NCBI RefSeq assembly: GCF_014199445.1
Contig: NZ_JACIJS010000007.1
Location: 1 to 64,000, forward strand
Length of the DNA stretch: 64,000 nt
Direction: 5' to 3'
Source: Rubricella aquisinus
GTDB taxonomy: Bacteria > Pseudomonadota > Alphaproteobacteria > Rhodobacterales > Rhodobacteraceae
Shown here: piece after piece, positions 23,699-32,629 of the stretch
Position numbering within the stretch: the stretch's first letter is position 1
Layout: each line of letters opens with the position of its first letter
Notes under the pieces: model-generated
Databases searched by the model: none
The model's input: only the letters and a program-made list of their open reading frames with translations
What the model was told of the DNA's origin: nothing
Position numbers and translations under genes: made by a program

Positions 23699-24529
23699 AT
23701 GTCACGTCAATTGATCCGCGTATTTGGGGAACGGAATACCGGCACGCGCGCCCTTGCCGCGATGATCGAAAGCTGCGGGTTTCGCACCACGCCCGGCCCG
23801 GTGATGCGCGGGGCGCATCCCGATGAATTGCTGTTGCAGGACCGGATCGAGTGCTGTTTCGATGGCACTTGGCGGCAATTCTACACCGACCTTCTACGCG
23901 ATACGCGCGCAGCCCGGCGTGGGGCGCTGGCACAATGGAAACACGCAGCGCCCAGCTATGATGGCAGTTTCGCGAATGCGGGGGCCGCGGCGGTGTTCAC
24001 GATCCGCAATCCCTATTCATGGGCCGTGTCGATGCTGCGCCGTCCCTATCACATACGCGGCCCCCGGCCCGAAACCCTCGACGAATTGCTCGCCCGGCCC
24101 TGGGCCACCGTGGGGCGGGAAGGGCTGGAGCCGTTGATGCCCGGCATCATGGCGCTTTGGGTGGAGAAAGTGATCAGCTATCGCCGCTTCGCCCGATTGG
24201 CGGAGATGGAGGGCGTGCCCTCCACCTTTATCCGGTTCGAGGATTTCGTGGCCGATCCCGTCGCGCAGGCAACCATGGCCCTGACCGCCCTTGGCCATGC
24301 GGACGAACAGCCCGAACCGGTGGAGAATACCAAATCGGATGGTCGTAGCGTCGCGGACATTCAGGCCTATTACCAGCAGGAAGGATGGCGCGCGGCCCTC
24401 AATGATGAGGCAATCCGCATGATCAACGATCAGGTGCCCGCCGATCTGATGGCGGCCTACGGCTACGAAAGACTGTCGCCCCTGGGCGCGGCGTCACATG
24501 GAAAAGCTGGTGCCACAGCCGCAGCTTGA
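23699..24529 (+). CDS. Putative sulfotransferase
   Basis: 276 residues. The N-terminal RVFGERNTGTRAL looks like the 5'-phosphosulfate loop of PAPS-dependent sulfotransferases, and VFTIRNPYSWAVSMLRRPYH like the 3'-phosphate-binding RxxxxS strand; these are the two elements that define the fold. The acceptor is unknown. GGGGAGG precedes the ATG. The last 36 bases overlap the convergent erpA gene, so both C-termini are encoded by the same DNA. Confidence 0.65.
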   Translation: MSRQLIRVFGERNTGTRALAAMIESCGFRTTPGPVMRGAHPDELLLQDRIECCFDGTWRQFYTDLLRDTRAARRGALAQWKHAAPSYDGSFANAGAAAVFTIRNPYSWAVSMLRRPYHIRGPRPETLDELLARPWATVGREGLEPLMPGIMALWVEKVISYRRFARLAEMEGVPSTFIRFEDFVADPVAQATMALTALGHADEQPEPVENTKSDGRSVADIQAYYQQEGWRAALNDEAIRMINDQVPADLMAAYGYERLSPLGAASHGKAGATAAA

Positions 24530-24829
24530 CGTCGCATTCGGGTTGTTGATGACGAAACGCGCGCCGATCAGCTCTTCGCTGAAATCAATCACGGCATTCG
24601 ACAAGAAGGGGAGGGAAACCGGATCGACCAGCACCTTTTGCCCGTCCCGTTCCAGCACGAGGTCGTCATCGGCGGCACGCTCTTCGAGCTTGATGTCATA
24701 CTGGAACCCGGAGCAGCCGCCGCCATCCACGGCCACGCGCAGCGCCTGCGGGGCGTCGGCCCCGTCATTGATCTCTGCCAGCCGGGCGAAAGCACGATCT
24801 GAGACTTGCGGGGGTACGGTCATGTCCAT
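24494..24829 (-). CDS. erpA: A-type iron-sulfur carrier (ErpA/IscA family)
   Basis: 111 residues carrying the three cysteines of A-type carriers: C39 in GGGCSGFQY and C103/C105 in SSCGCGTSFSM. It would hand Fe-S clusters to apoproteins. The pattern fits ErpA best, but IscA/SufA cannot be excluded without alignment. It is monocistronic and divergent from dgt (87 bp). No suf or isc genes are near. Its 3' end overlaps the sulfotransferase by 36 bases. Confidence 0.9.
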   Translation of the reverse strand: MDMTVPPQVSDRAFARLAEINDGADAPQALRVAVDGGGCSGFQYDIKLEERAADDDLVLERDGQKVLVDPVSLPFLSNAVIDFSEELIGARFVINNPNATSSCGCGTSFSM

Positions 24830-24916
24830 TGGTTGATCCTCACGCGATGCGGTGTCACATAGGCAATGTAGAAACCGGCCCCCTGCCTTGCAAGGGTGCC
24901 CCTGCCGGAGTGATCC

Positions 24917-26056
24917 ATGCGCGCGCCTTTTGCAACCCAGTCACATGCCACGCGCGGCCGCCTGTTCACGGAGGAGGAAAGCGCCCATCGCACGCCTTTC
25001 CAACGGGATCGCGACCGGATCATCCATTGCTCGGCCTTTCGGCGGCTCAAGCACAAGACCCAAGTGTTCATCGAACATGAGGGCGATTATTTTCGCACCC
25101 GCCTGACCCATTCGATTGAGGTGGCACAGGTTGCGCGCACGATTGCGCGCACGCTGCACCTCAACGAGGATCTGGCGGAGGCCGTGGCGCTGGCCCATGA
25201 CCTTGGCCACACACCGTTCGGCCATACGGGGGAGGACGCGCTTGAGGCCCTGATGGCGCCCTATGGTGGGTTCGATCACAACGCGCAGGCCATCCGCATC
25301 GTCACCAATCTGGAACGGCATTACGCGGAATGGGACGGGCTGAACCTGACATGGGAAACCCTTGAAGGGATCGCCAAACATAACGGCCCGGTGACCGGGC
25401 CGCTGCCCTTCGCGCTCGCAGAATATAACGCCCGGCACGATCTGGAACTCGACACCCATGCGGGGCCGGAGGCGCAAGTCGCGGCCCTGTCCGATGACAT
25501 CGCCTATAACCATCACGATCTGCATGACGGGCTGCGGGCAGAGCTGTTTTCGACCGATGAGCTGGCCGAATTGCCGGTGCTGCGCGATTGCTTTGCCGAG
25601 GTGGATCGCCGCTATCCCGGCCTCAACTATTACCGCCGCCGCCACGAAACCCTGCGCCGCTTTTTCGGTGTGTTGGTGGAGGATGTGCTGGCCGTCAGCG
25701 GTAAGGCATTGGCGGAGATTGACGCCCGGTCGGTCGAAGATATCCGCCATGCGGGCCGCCCGATCATCGCCTTCACCCCTGCGCTGTGGGAGGATCTGAA
25801 GGTGATCCGCAGCTTCCTGTTCCACCGCATGTACCGCGCGCCCAAAGTGGTAGAAATGCGCCGCGATGTGACCGCGATGATCAACGATTTGTTCCCGCTG
25901 TTCATGGAGCGCACCGATCTGTTGCCGAAACAATGGCGCAAGGATGTGGAGGACGCCGTGGATGAGACGGCGCTTGCGCGGATCGTGGCGGACTATATCG
26001 CGGGCATGACCGACCGGTTCGCGATTCAGGAGCATGCGCGGCTTTGCCAGCGTTGA
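24917..26056 (+). CDS. dgt: dGTP triphosphohydrolase-like HD protein
   Basis: 379 residues. HD-domain metal site: RTRLTHSIEVAQVARTIA, then ALAHDLGHTPFGHTGE and DDIAYNHHDLHDG. The family removes triphosphate from dNTPs and so trims dNTP pools. It is the shorter, alphaproteobacterial type. It heads a plus-strand run dgt-argS-SPOR-nagZ-scpA-scpB that is commonly kept together in this group; argS begins 54 bp downstream. Confidence 0.9.
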   Translation: MRAPFATQSHATRGRLFTEEESAHRTPFQRDRDRIIHCSAFRRLKHKTQVFIEHEGDYFRTRLTHSIEVAQVARTIARTLHLNEDLAEAVALAHDLGHTPFGHTGEDALEALMAPYGGFDHNAQAIRIVTNLERHYAEWDGLNLTWETLEGIAKHNGPVTGPLPFALAEYNARHDLELDTHAGPEAQVAALSDDIAYNHHDLHDGLRAELFSTDELAELPVLRDCFAEVDRRYPGLNYYRRRHETLRRFFGVLVEDVLAVSGKALAEIDARSVEDIRHAGRPIIAFTPALWEDLKVIRSFLFHRMYRAPKVVEMRRDVTAMINDLFPLFMERTDLLPKQWRKDVEDAVDETALARIVADYIAGMTDRFAIQEHARLCQR

Positions 26057-26110
26057 CCCCGCGCGGTGGTGGGACTACACCGCGAGGCAGCATTCACACA
26101 GAGTAGACCG

Positions 26111-27832
26111 ATGAACCTCTTTGCCGATATTCGCACGCTTGTCACCGATAGCCTTGCCGCGCTCGCAGCCGAAGGGCGCCTGCCCGACGGGCTTGATCTG
26201 CGCAACGTCACGGTAGAGCCGCCGCGCGATGCAAGCCATGGTGATATGGCGACAAACGCGGCGATGGTGCTGGCCAAACCGGCGCAATTGAAACCCCGCG
26301 ATATTGCCGAGGCGCTGGCAGAAAAGCTGCGCGCCGATGCGCGGGTCGAGACTGTCGAGGTGGCTGGCCCCGGCTTCATCAATCTGCGGCTCACGGCAGA
26401 CACATGGCGCGCGATTATCCCCACCGTGCTGGAGCAGGGCACCAATTTTGGCCGCTCCACGCTGGGGCAGGGCAAGCGCGTTAATGTCGAATACGTCTCC
26501 GCCAACCCGACGGGGCCGCTCCATGTGGGCCATACGCGGGGCGCGGTGTTTGGCGACGCGCTGGCGAGCCTGCTGGATTTTGCGGGCTTTGACGTGACGC
26601 GCGAATACTACATCAATGATGGCGGCGCGCAGGTCGATGTGCTCGCACGGTCGGTCTATCTGCGGTATCTTGAGGCGCACGGAAAGGCTGTCGAATTTCC
26701 TGAAGGCACCTATCCCGGCGACTACCTTGTCGCGGTGGGTGAGGCGCTTAAGGCGAAATACAGTGACAGCCTGATGGATCAGCCGGAGGACATCTGGCTG
26801 GCCGAAGTGCGCAATTTCGCGACCAAGGCCATGCTCGATATGATCCGGGACGACCTCAAATCGCTCGGCGTGGTGATGGACGAATGGTTCAGCGAAAAGT
26901 CGCTCTACGGCACGGGCCGGATCGAGGCGGCGCTGAAATCCCTGGATGACAAGGGCCTGATCTATCAGGGCACGCTGGAGCCGCCTAAGGGCAAACTGCC
27001 CGAGGATTGGGAGCCACGCGAACAGACCCTGTTCCGCTCCACCGCCCATGGCGATGATGTGGACCGCCCGGTGAAGAAATCCGATGGCGGCTGGACGTAT
27101 TTCGCCCCCGATATCGCTTATCATTTCGACAAGGTCGAGCGTGGGTTCGATATGCTGATCGACGTGTTCGGCGCGGATCATGGCGGCTATGTGAAGCGGA
27201 TGAAGGCGGCTGTGTCCGCGCTGTCGGGCGGTACAGTGCCGCTTGATATCAAGCTCACCCAACTGGTGAAGCTCTACAACAAGGGCGAGCCGTTCAAGAT
27301 GTCGAAACGGGCGGGCACTTTCGTCACCTTGCGCGACATGATCGACAAGGTGGGCAAGGACGTCACGCGGTTTACCATGCTGACGCGCAAAAACGACGCG
27401 CCGCTTGATTTCCATTTCGACAAGGTGCTCGAACAGTCCAAGGACAACCCGGTCTTTTATGTCCAATACGCCCATGCGCGGGTGCATTCGGTGATGAGCA
27501 AGGCAGGCGTCGCACCCGATGCGGCGCATCTGGGTCTGTTGCAACACCCGGCGGAGATTGCGCTTATCCAGAAGGTCGCGGAGTTCCCGCGTCTGGTCGA
27601 GCAGGCAGCGGACAGCCATGAGCCGCACCGGGTCGCGTTCTACCTCTATGACCTTGCCGGAGCGCTGCATGGCCTGTGGAACCGGGGCAATGACGAGCCG
27701 GAGATCCGCTTTATCCAAGAGGATAAGCCCGCGGAAACCGCAGCGCGCCTTGCAATGATCCGCGCCGTGCAAGTTGTTATTGCCGCAGGACTTGGTATCC
27801 TTGGCGTCACCCCGATGAATGAGATGCGCTGA
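26111..27832 (+). CDS. argS: Arginyl-tRNA synthetase
   Basis: 573 residues, class I. The HIGH-type motif [10 protein letters not shown] follows EYVSANPT, and the KMSKR motif lies in [13 protein letters not shown]. The C-terminal DALR anticodon-binding domain (about 450-573) includes [11 protein letters not shown] and [24 protein letters not shown] 26111 fits the family N-terminus (MNLFADIR); an in-frame upstream extension is not supported. Essential for charging tRNA-Arg. Confidence 0.97.
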   Translation: MNLFADIRTLVTDSLAALAAEGRLPDGLDLRNVTVEPPRDASHGDMATNAAMVLAKPAQLKPRDIAEALAEKLRADARVETVEVAGPGFINLRLTADTWRAIIPTVLEQGTNFGRSTLGQGKRVNVEYVSANPTGPLHVGHTRGAVFGDALASLLDFAGFDVTREYYINDGGAQVDVLARSVYLRYLEAHGKAVEFPEGTYPGDYLVAVGEALKAKYSDSLMDQPEDIWLAEVRNFATKAMLDMIRDDLKSLGVVMDEWFSEKSLYGTGRIEAALKSLDDKGLIYQGTLEPPKGKLPEDWEPREQTLFRSTAHGDDVDRPVKKSDGGWTYFAPDIAYHFDKVERGFDMLIDVFGADHGGYVKRMKAAVSALSGGTVPLDIKLTQLVKLYNKGEPFKMSKRAGTFVTLRDMIDKVGKDVTRFTMLTRKNDAPLDFHFDKVLEQSKDNPVFYVQYAHARVHSVMSKAGVAPDAAHLGLLQHPAEIALIQKVAEFPRLVEQAADSHEPHRVAFYLYDLAGALHGLWNRGNDEPEIRFIQEDKPAETAARLAMIRAVQVVIAAGLGILGVTPMNEMR

Positions 27833-27884
27833 ACGCATCCGCATCCCTTGTAGAGGCGCAAGGATTTAGGGGTTGGAGCAGTGT

Positions 27885-27906
27885 CGTACACAATATAGAG
27901 TGTACG
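27885..27906. promoter_or_regulatory. NrdR-like palindrome upstream of the SPOR gene
   Basis: CGTACAC-N8-GTGTACG, a perfect 7-bp inverted repeat. The inner 16 bases ACACAATATAGAGTGT match the NrdR-box consensus ACACwATATATwGTGT at all but one position. It covers a possible -10 (TATAGA, 27894-27899) 23 bases before the SPOR ATG. NrdR boxes usually come in pairs; only one is visible, so another repressor is possible. Confidence 0.45.
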
Positions 27907-27928
27907 CAGTCAACAGGCGACAGCACCA

Positions 27929-28771
27929 ATGCGCGATATGGCAGCAGAAGATTCGGATTATGAGCTCCGTGAAGGAACGGTAGCGAAGGGGTTGCGCTGG
28001 TTGGGCGCGGCGCTTTCGGTCGGGTTTTTGGCGGTTGTCGGGTATTGGGGATGGTCGCTTTATACCCGCGATGTGGGTGAGATCCCGGTCATTCAGGCGG
28101 AACTTGGCCCGATGCGGATCGTGCCGGATGATCCGGGCGGCACTGTCGCACCGCATCAGGGCCGCGCGGTCAATGCGCTGATCTCGGGCGAGGCCGAAAC
28201 CCGCCGCGATGTGGCCCTCGCTCCCGCACCGATTGCCCCGGCGGAGGAGGACGCGCCCTTGGCCGAACTCGCAACGCCGCTCCCGGTGGAGGAAGACCCG
28301 ATCCCGCCCGCCGTGACCGAAGCTGTGACTGAAGAAGAGCCGGCCGCGGCCCCCGAAACCGATCTGGCAGAGGCCCCGACGACCGACAGCGCCGTGGCCC
28401 CAAGCGCCGCCTTTGCCCCGCGCCCGCGCCCCGCGAGCCTGCGCACGACCCAGCCGGAGCCGCCCGCCCCGGTTATTACACCGGGAAGTCAGGAGCCGCT
28501 GACCGCCGATCAGGTGCCCGCAGGCACTCCGCTGATCCAGCTTGGCGCGTTTGATTCCGAGCAGATCGCGATCCTGCAATGGGTGTCTTTCGTTGAGGCG
28601 CACCCGGTCATCCTTGGCAATCTCCAGCGCTATATCGAGCCGGTGAATTCTGGTGGCGCGACCCTGTTCCGCCTGCGCGCGGTCGGGTTTGCCGATGGGA
28701 CAGAGACGCGCGCCGCCTGTGCCGCGCTGCAATCGCGCGGGCAGGATTGCATCCCCACGGTGAAACGATGA
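27929..28771 (+). CDS. SPOR-domain membrane protein
   Basis: 280 residues. A short cytoplasmic start is followed by one membrane helix (about 27-48, LGAALSVGFLAVVGYWGW), a long Pro/Ala/Glu-rich periplasmic linker (about 85-190), and a C-terminal SPOR domain (about 205-280: IQLGAFDSEQIA, RLRAVGFADGTETRAACAAL). SPOR domains bind denuded septal peptidoglycan, so a role in division or cell-wall remodelling is likely, which fits nagZ next door. The stop overlaps the nagZ start (ATGA). Confidence 0.85.
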   Translation: MRDMAAEDSDYELREGTVAKGLRWLGAALSVGFLAVVGYWGWSLYTRDVGEIPVIQAELGPMRIVPDDPGGTVAPHQGRAVNALISGEAETRRDVALAPAPIAPAEEDAPLAELATPLPVEEDPIPPAVTEAVTEEEPAAAPETDLAEAPTTDSAVAPSAAFAPRPRPASLRTTQPEPPAPVITPGSQEPLTADQVPAGTPLIQLGAFDSEQIAILQWVSFVEAHPVILGNLQRYIEPVNSGGATLFRLRAVGFADGTETRAACAALQSRGQDCIPTVKR

Positions 28772-29772
28772 CCGCCCGCGCCACGATATTCGGGCCAGAG
28801 GGGCTGGAATTGACCCCATGGGAGCAAGCGTTTTTTCGCGACAGTGACCCGTGGGGCTTTATCCTGTTCAAGCGTAACCTCGATACGCCAGATCAAATCC
28901 GCAAGCTGACCACCCAATTGCGGGAGGCCGTGGGCCGCAATGCACCCATCCTGATTGATCAGGAAGGCGGGCGCGTCGCGCGGCTGGAACCGCCGCATTG
29001 GCAAGGGTGGAGCCCGGCGCTGCACTATGCCGATGGGCACCCCGATCGCGCGCGCGCCTTTTGGCTGCGCTCCCGGATCATGGCGGCTGAGTTGTTGGCG
29101 CTGGGGATTGACGTCAATTGCGCGCCCTTGGCCGATATCGCGACCCCGCAAACGCATCCGTTCCTCAAAAACCGCTGCTATGGCACCAGCGTTGACACGG
29201 TGACGGAGATGGGCCGCGCGGTCGCTGATGGTCTTTTGGCCGGTGGGGTCGCGCCGATCCTCAAGCATATTCCGGGCCATGGCCGTGCGGCAGGGGACAG
29301 CCATTTGTCGCTGCCGCGTGTCGATGTGTCGGCTGAGACGCTGCGCGATGTGGATTTCGCCCCGTTTCGCGCGCTGAACGACCTGCCGATGGCGATGACC
29401 GCGCATCTTGTCTATGACGCGTTTGATGCGGACCGCTGCGCGACACTGTCGCCAACCATGATCGGGCTGATCCGCGATGAGATCGGCTTTGACGGGTTGC
29501 TGATGACGGATGATTTGTCGATGCACGCGCTGGGCGGTCCGTTTGCCGCACGTGTCGCAGGCAGCCTTGATGCAGGCTGTGACATGATCCTTCATTGCAA
29601 CGCGGACCGGGCGGAGATGCTGGAAATTGCCGAGGCAACCCCGCGTCTGGCGGGTGATGCCGCGCGTCGCGCGGATGCTGCCGCTGCAGCCCGCGCCACC
29701 CCGCAACCCTTTGATTTCGCGACCGCTCTGGCCGAAGTCACCGCCCTGATGGAGGTGCGCGATGCCGGATGA
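28768..29772 (+). CDS. nagZ: Beta-N-acetylhexosaminidase, family 3
   Basis: 334 residues. Removes GlcNAc from anhydro-muropeptides in peptidoglycan recycling. Visible: LIDQEGGRVARL, KHIPGHGRAAGDSH carrying the catalytic Asp/His pair of GH3 NagZ, and LLMTDDLSMHAL with the nucleophile aspartate. ATG 28768 overlaps the SPOR stop by four bases; the 3' end overlaps scpA by 11 bases, so the operon is translated as a coupled unit. Confidence 0.94.
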   Translation: MTARATIFGPEGLELTPWEQAFFRDSDPWGFILFKRNLDTPDQIRKLTTQLREAVGRNAPILIDQEGGRVARLEPPHWQGWSPALHYADGHPDRARAFWLRSRIMAAELLALGIDVNCAPLADIATPQTHPFLKNRCYGTSVDTVTEMGRAVADGLLAGGVAPILKHIPGHGRAAGDSHLSLPRVDVSAETLRDVDFAPFRALNDLPMAMTAHLVYDAFDADRCATLSPTMIGLIRDEIGFDGLLMTDDLSMHALGGPFAARVAGSLDAGCDMILHCNADRAEMLEIAEATPRLAGDAARRADAAAAARATPQPFDFATALAEVTALMEVRDAG

Positions 29773-30538
29773 TTTCCTGTTCGACAACCGCGATGAGCGG
29801 ATGCAGGCCGAAGCGCTGGTCATCAATGTGGATGGCTATGAGGGTCCGCTTGACCTGCTCTTGACGCTCGCGCGGACGCAGAAAGTGGACTTGCGCAAAA
29901 TCTCCATCCTCGCATTGGCCGAGCAATATCTTGTGTTTGTGGAGGCGGCAAAGCGCCTGCGCATCGAATTGGCGGCGGATTATCTGGTGATGGCCGCGTG
30001 GCTCGCCTACCTCAAATCCCGCCTTCTCCTGCCGCCCGACCCCGAGGAGGACGGCCCCAGTGCCGAAGACCTTGCCGCGCATCTGGCCTTTCAGTTGGAA
30101 CGGTTGGAGGCAATGCGCCGGGCGGCGGCAAAAATCATGGGGCGTGATCAGCTTGGCCGGGATTTCTTCCCGCGCGGCCAGATCGAGGAGGTCCGCGCCA
30201 CCCGCCGCGTGGAATATGAGGCCACTCTGGTGGACCTGATGCGCGCCTATGCGGGGATCCGCACCCGCGAAGATTTCCGCCCCCTTCATTTCGAGCGGGA
30301 GCCTGTCCTGTCGATGGAGGAGGCGCTGACCCGCATGAAAGGGATCATCGGCACCATCGTCGATTGGTCCGATCTGGAAAGCTTCCTGCCCGAAGAGTGG
30401 CGGCACGACCCGAAAAAGCGCCGCTCCGCCATCGCGGCCACCTTCGCGGCATCGCTTGAACTGGCGAAGGAAGGCAGCCTTGAGCTGCGCCAATCTGGGA
30501 CGTTCGAGCCGATCCAGATGCGAAAACGGGCTGTGTGA
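29762..30538 (+). CDS. scpA: Segregation and condensation protein A
   Basis: 258 residues, kleisin subunit of the SMC-ScpAB condensin. The N-terminal YEGPLDLLLTLARTQKVDL and the ADYLVMAAWLAYLKSRLLLP helix bind SMC; the C-terminal winged helix begins near residue 190. The start overlaps nagZ by 11 bases and the stop shares a base with scpB. The smc gene is not in this window. Confidence 0.94.
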   Translation: MPDDFLFDNRDERMQAEALVINVDGYEGPLDLLLTLARTQKVDLRKISILALAEQYLVFVEAAKRLRIELAADYLVMAAWLAYLKSRLLLPPDPEEDGPSAEDLAAHLAFQLERLEAMRRAAAKIMGRDQLGRDFFPRGQIEEVRATRRVEYEATLVDLMRAYAGIRTREDFRPLHFEREPVLSMEEALTRMKGIIGTIVDWSDLESFLPEEWRHDPKKRRSAIAATFAASLELAKEGSLELRQSGTFEPIQMRKRAV

Positions 30539-31155
30539 TGGAGCCCGAAAGCCTTTTCGAGGCCCCGCCGCTGGCCGAACAGGAACGCATGGTCGAGGCG
30601 ATCCTGTTCGCGACAGCAAAGCCGATGAAAATAGCTGAGCTTGCCGCGCGCCTGCCCCATGGGTGCGAGGTGGCGCAGGTGCTGACCATGCTGCAAAAGC
30701 GGTATGACGGGCGCGGCGTGCGGCTGATGAAGGCGGGGGATGAATGGGCGTTTCGCACGGCACCTGACCTTGGCCACCTGATGCAGCGCGAAACGGTGGA
30801 GCAGCGCAAACTCTCCCGCGCGGCCATCGAAACGCTCGCGATCATTGCCTATCATCAGCCCGTGACGCGGGCAGAGATTGAGGAAATCCGGGGCGTTAGC
30901 GTGTCCCGCGGTACGGTTGATCTGTTGATGGAACTTGGCTGGATCAAACTGGGCCGCCGCCGTCAAACACCGGGACGTCCCGTCACGTTTACCGTGACGC
31001 AAGGATTTTTGGACCACTTTGGCCTTGAAAATGCGCGTGACCTGCCCGATTTGAAGGAGTTGCGGGCGGCGGGCCTTTTGGACAATCGCCCAGCACCGAC
31101 CCTCCCCGATGGGGAGGAGGACGAAGACGAAGATCAGGACGAATTGTTCGACTGA
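30538..31155 (+). CDS. scpB: Segregation and condensation protein B
   Basis: 205 residues. Partner of ScpA in chromosome condensation. Two winged helices: MVEAILFATAKPMKIAELAARLP and LSRAAIETLAIIAYHQPVTRAEIEEIRGVSV. The C-terminal tail is very acidic (EEDEDEDQDE). ATG 30538 overlaps the scpA TGA (TGATG); a GTG three bases earlier is an alternative. Confidence 0.93.
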   Translation: MEPESLFEAPPLAEQERMVEAILFATAKPMKIAELAARLPHGCEVAQVLTMLQKRYDGRGVRLMKAGDEWAFRTAPDLGHLMQRETVEQRKLSRAAIETLAIIAYHQPVTRAEIEEIRGVSVSRGTVDLLMELGWIKLGRRRQTPGRPVTFTVTQGFLDHFGLENARDLPDLKELRAAGLLDNRPAPTLPDGEEDEDEDQDELFD

Positions 31156-31172
31156 GGGACGGAGACTATCAG

Positions 31173-31340
31173 ATGAATCTCGAACGCATTCTCAACATGG
31201 TGATCCGTCAGGTCGTCAACACGCTGACGCGGCAGGGCATCAACGCGGCCTCCGGCCAGATCAAAAAGATCGGGCAAAAGAAAAAGGCGCCGATGAGCGA
31301 AACCATGCCCGATCAGGATCAGCGGCGCGAAGATCGCTGA
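31173..31340 (+). CDS. 55-residue basic/amphipathic small protein
   Basis: Begins MNLERILNMVIRQVVNTL and continues as an amphipathic helix with a lysine-rich middle (KKIGQKKK), then a polar acidic end (PDQDQRREDR). No membrane helix. CGGAG lies 8 bases before the ATG, and it follows scpB by 17 bp, so it is probably the last operon gene. In many relatives tatA, tatB and tatC follow scpB; they are absent here. The size and composition do not identify a family. Confidence 0.6.
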   Translation: MNLERILNMVIRQVVNTLTRQGINAASGQIKKIGQKKKAPMSETMPDQDQRREDR

Positions 31341-31377
31341 TCGTTTCTTTTTTCCATAAATACCTCATCCAAGCGTC
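31341..31377 (-). repeat. Dispersed 3'-end element, copy F, after dcd
   Basis: On the minus strand, right after the dcd stop: GACGCTTGGATGAGGTATTT then ATGG and the A-rich GAAACGA tail. The downstream half matches copies C-E; the upstream hairpin is degenerate (GCTTGGATGAGG pairs poorly). It also lies between the convergent small gene ending 31340 and dcd. Confidence 0.6.
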
Positions 31378-31380
31378 GGG

Positions 31381-32469
31381 TCACTCCGGCGCTTTGAAAT
31401 GCTTGGACAGTTTCAGCCCTTGGCCCTGATAGTTTGAGCCCAGATCGGCACCATAAAGCCGCTCTGGCACCTCCTGCATCTGCTCATAGACAAGCCGCCC
31501 GACGCTTTGCCCGTGTTCAAGCACGAAGGGCGCCTCATGACAGCGGACCTCCAGCACCCCGCGTGATCCGGCACCGCCCGCAGTGGCATTGCCAAATCCC
31601 GGATCAAAGAAGCCCGCGTAATGCACCCGGAACTCGCCCACCATCGCAAGGTAAGGGGCCATTTCGGCGGCGTATTGCGGCGGCACATGGACCGCCTCAC
31701 GGCTGACAAGGATATAGAACGCGCCGGGATCAAGGATGATGCGGCCATCCTCCGCCCGCACCGGCTCCCAGAACTCATCGACGGCATAATGCCCAAGTTT
31801 ATCAAGGTCGATCAGCGCGGTGTGCGGTTTGGCGCGGTAGCCCACGATATCGCCCTTGCCGGGTTTGAGATCGACCGAAAAGCCAAGGCCATTGTCGATC
31901 TGCGCGGGACCATTCACCAGCGTCTCCGCATCATGGAGGGCGGCGAGGGCCGCGTCATCAAGCGCCACTTTGCCAGCCCGGAACCTGATCTGATTGAGCC
32001 GCATCCCGGGCCGCACCAAGACGGAGAAGGAGCGCGGGCTGATCTCCGCATAAAGGGGGCCGGTATAGCCCGCGTCAACACGGTCAAATTCCACCGCGTG
32101 ATCCGCAATCAGGCGAGTAAATAGATCAAGCCGACCGGTGGAGCTTTTGGCATTGGCGACCGCGTTGACGGTGGTGGGCAGCGCCAGCCCTTCATTGAGC
32201 GGCACAAGGTACACGCAGCCTTTCTCCAGCACGGCACCCCGGCTCAGATCAATCTCATGCATCTCGAAATCGCGGGCGCGGTCGGCCACCGTGTTGCCCC
32301 GCCCCGGCAGGAAGGACGCGCGCACACGCCATGCAACCGTGCCAAGCCGCAAATCGAGGCTCGCGGGCTGGATTTGGGGATCGGGGATCGGTGTGGCGGA
32401 CGTAATCTGCCCTGCCGCGATCATCCGCGCGATACCCTGAGAGGCGATGACACCCGGATTATCGGTCAT
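31381..32469 (-). CDS. dcd: dCTP deaminase, long two-half alphaproteobacterial form
   Basis: Deaminates dCTP to dUTP for dTMP synthesis. 362 residues, about twice the E. coli enzyme. The first half carries the trimeric dUTPase-like core (PASLDLRLG, ANAKSSTGRLDLFTRL, DRVDAGYTGPLYAEISPRSF, NQIRFR); the second half repeats related blocks (SRGVLEVRCHEAPFVLEHGQ, GRLVYEQM). With dgt 5 kb away, two dNTP-pool enzymes are in the region. A tRNA-Pro gene follows upstream, and copy F follows the stop. Confidence 0.9.
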   Translation of the reverse strand: MTDNPGVIASQGIARMIAAGQITSATPIPDPQIQPASLDLRLGTVAWRVRASFLPGRGNTVADRARDFEMHEIDLSRGAVLEKGCVYLVPLNEGLALPTTVNAVANAKSSTGRLDLFTRLIADHAVEFDRVDAGYTGPLYAEISPRSFSVLVRPGMRLNQIRFRAGKVALDDAALAALHDAETLVNGPAQIDNGLGFSVDLKPGKGDIVGYRAKPHTALIDLDKLGHYAVDEFWEPVRAEDGRIILDPGAFYILVSREAVHVPPQYAAEMAPYLAMVGEFRVHYAGFFDPGFGNATAGGAGSRGVLEVRCHEAPFVLEHGQSVGRLVYEQMQEVPERLYGADLGSNYQGQGLKLSKHFKAPE

Positions 32470-32493
32470 CCTGTCCTCCGCATTTTGGTGAAG

Positions 32494-32570
32494 TGGTCGG
32501 GCCAGCGGGATTCGAACCCACGACCTTTCGTCCCCCAGACGAACGCGCTACCAAGCTGCGCTATGGCCCG
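32494..32570 (-). tRNA. tRNA-Pro (GGG)
   Basis: 77 bases on the minus strand, beginning CGGGCCATAGCGCAGC and ending GGCCCG-A-CCA, with CCA encoded. Anticodon arm TTCGT-CTGGGGG-ACGAA gives anticodon GGG; the T arm reads GTGGGTTCGAATCCC. The acceptor stem CGGGCC/GGCCCG pairs fully. Confidence 0.95.
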
Positions 32571-32629
32571 ACACTGGGCGGTGTAATGCCCCATCTGATC
32601 GGGGAGGGCAAGCGCGAAACGGCCCTGTT

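Noticed and set aside
26075-27844. Minus-strand frame of about 590 codons
   Set aside because: Antisense to argS, which shows both class I synthetase motifs.
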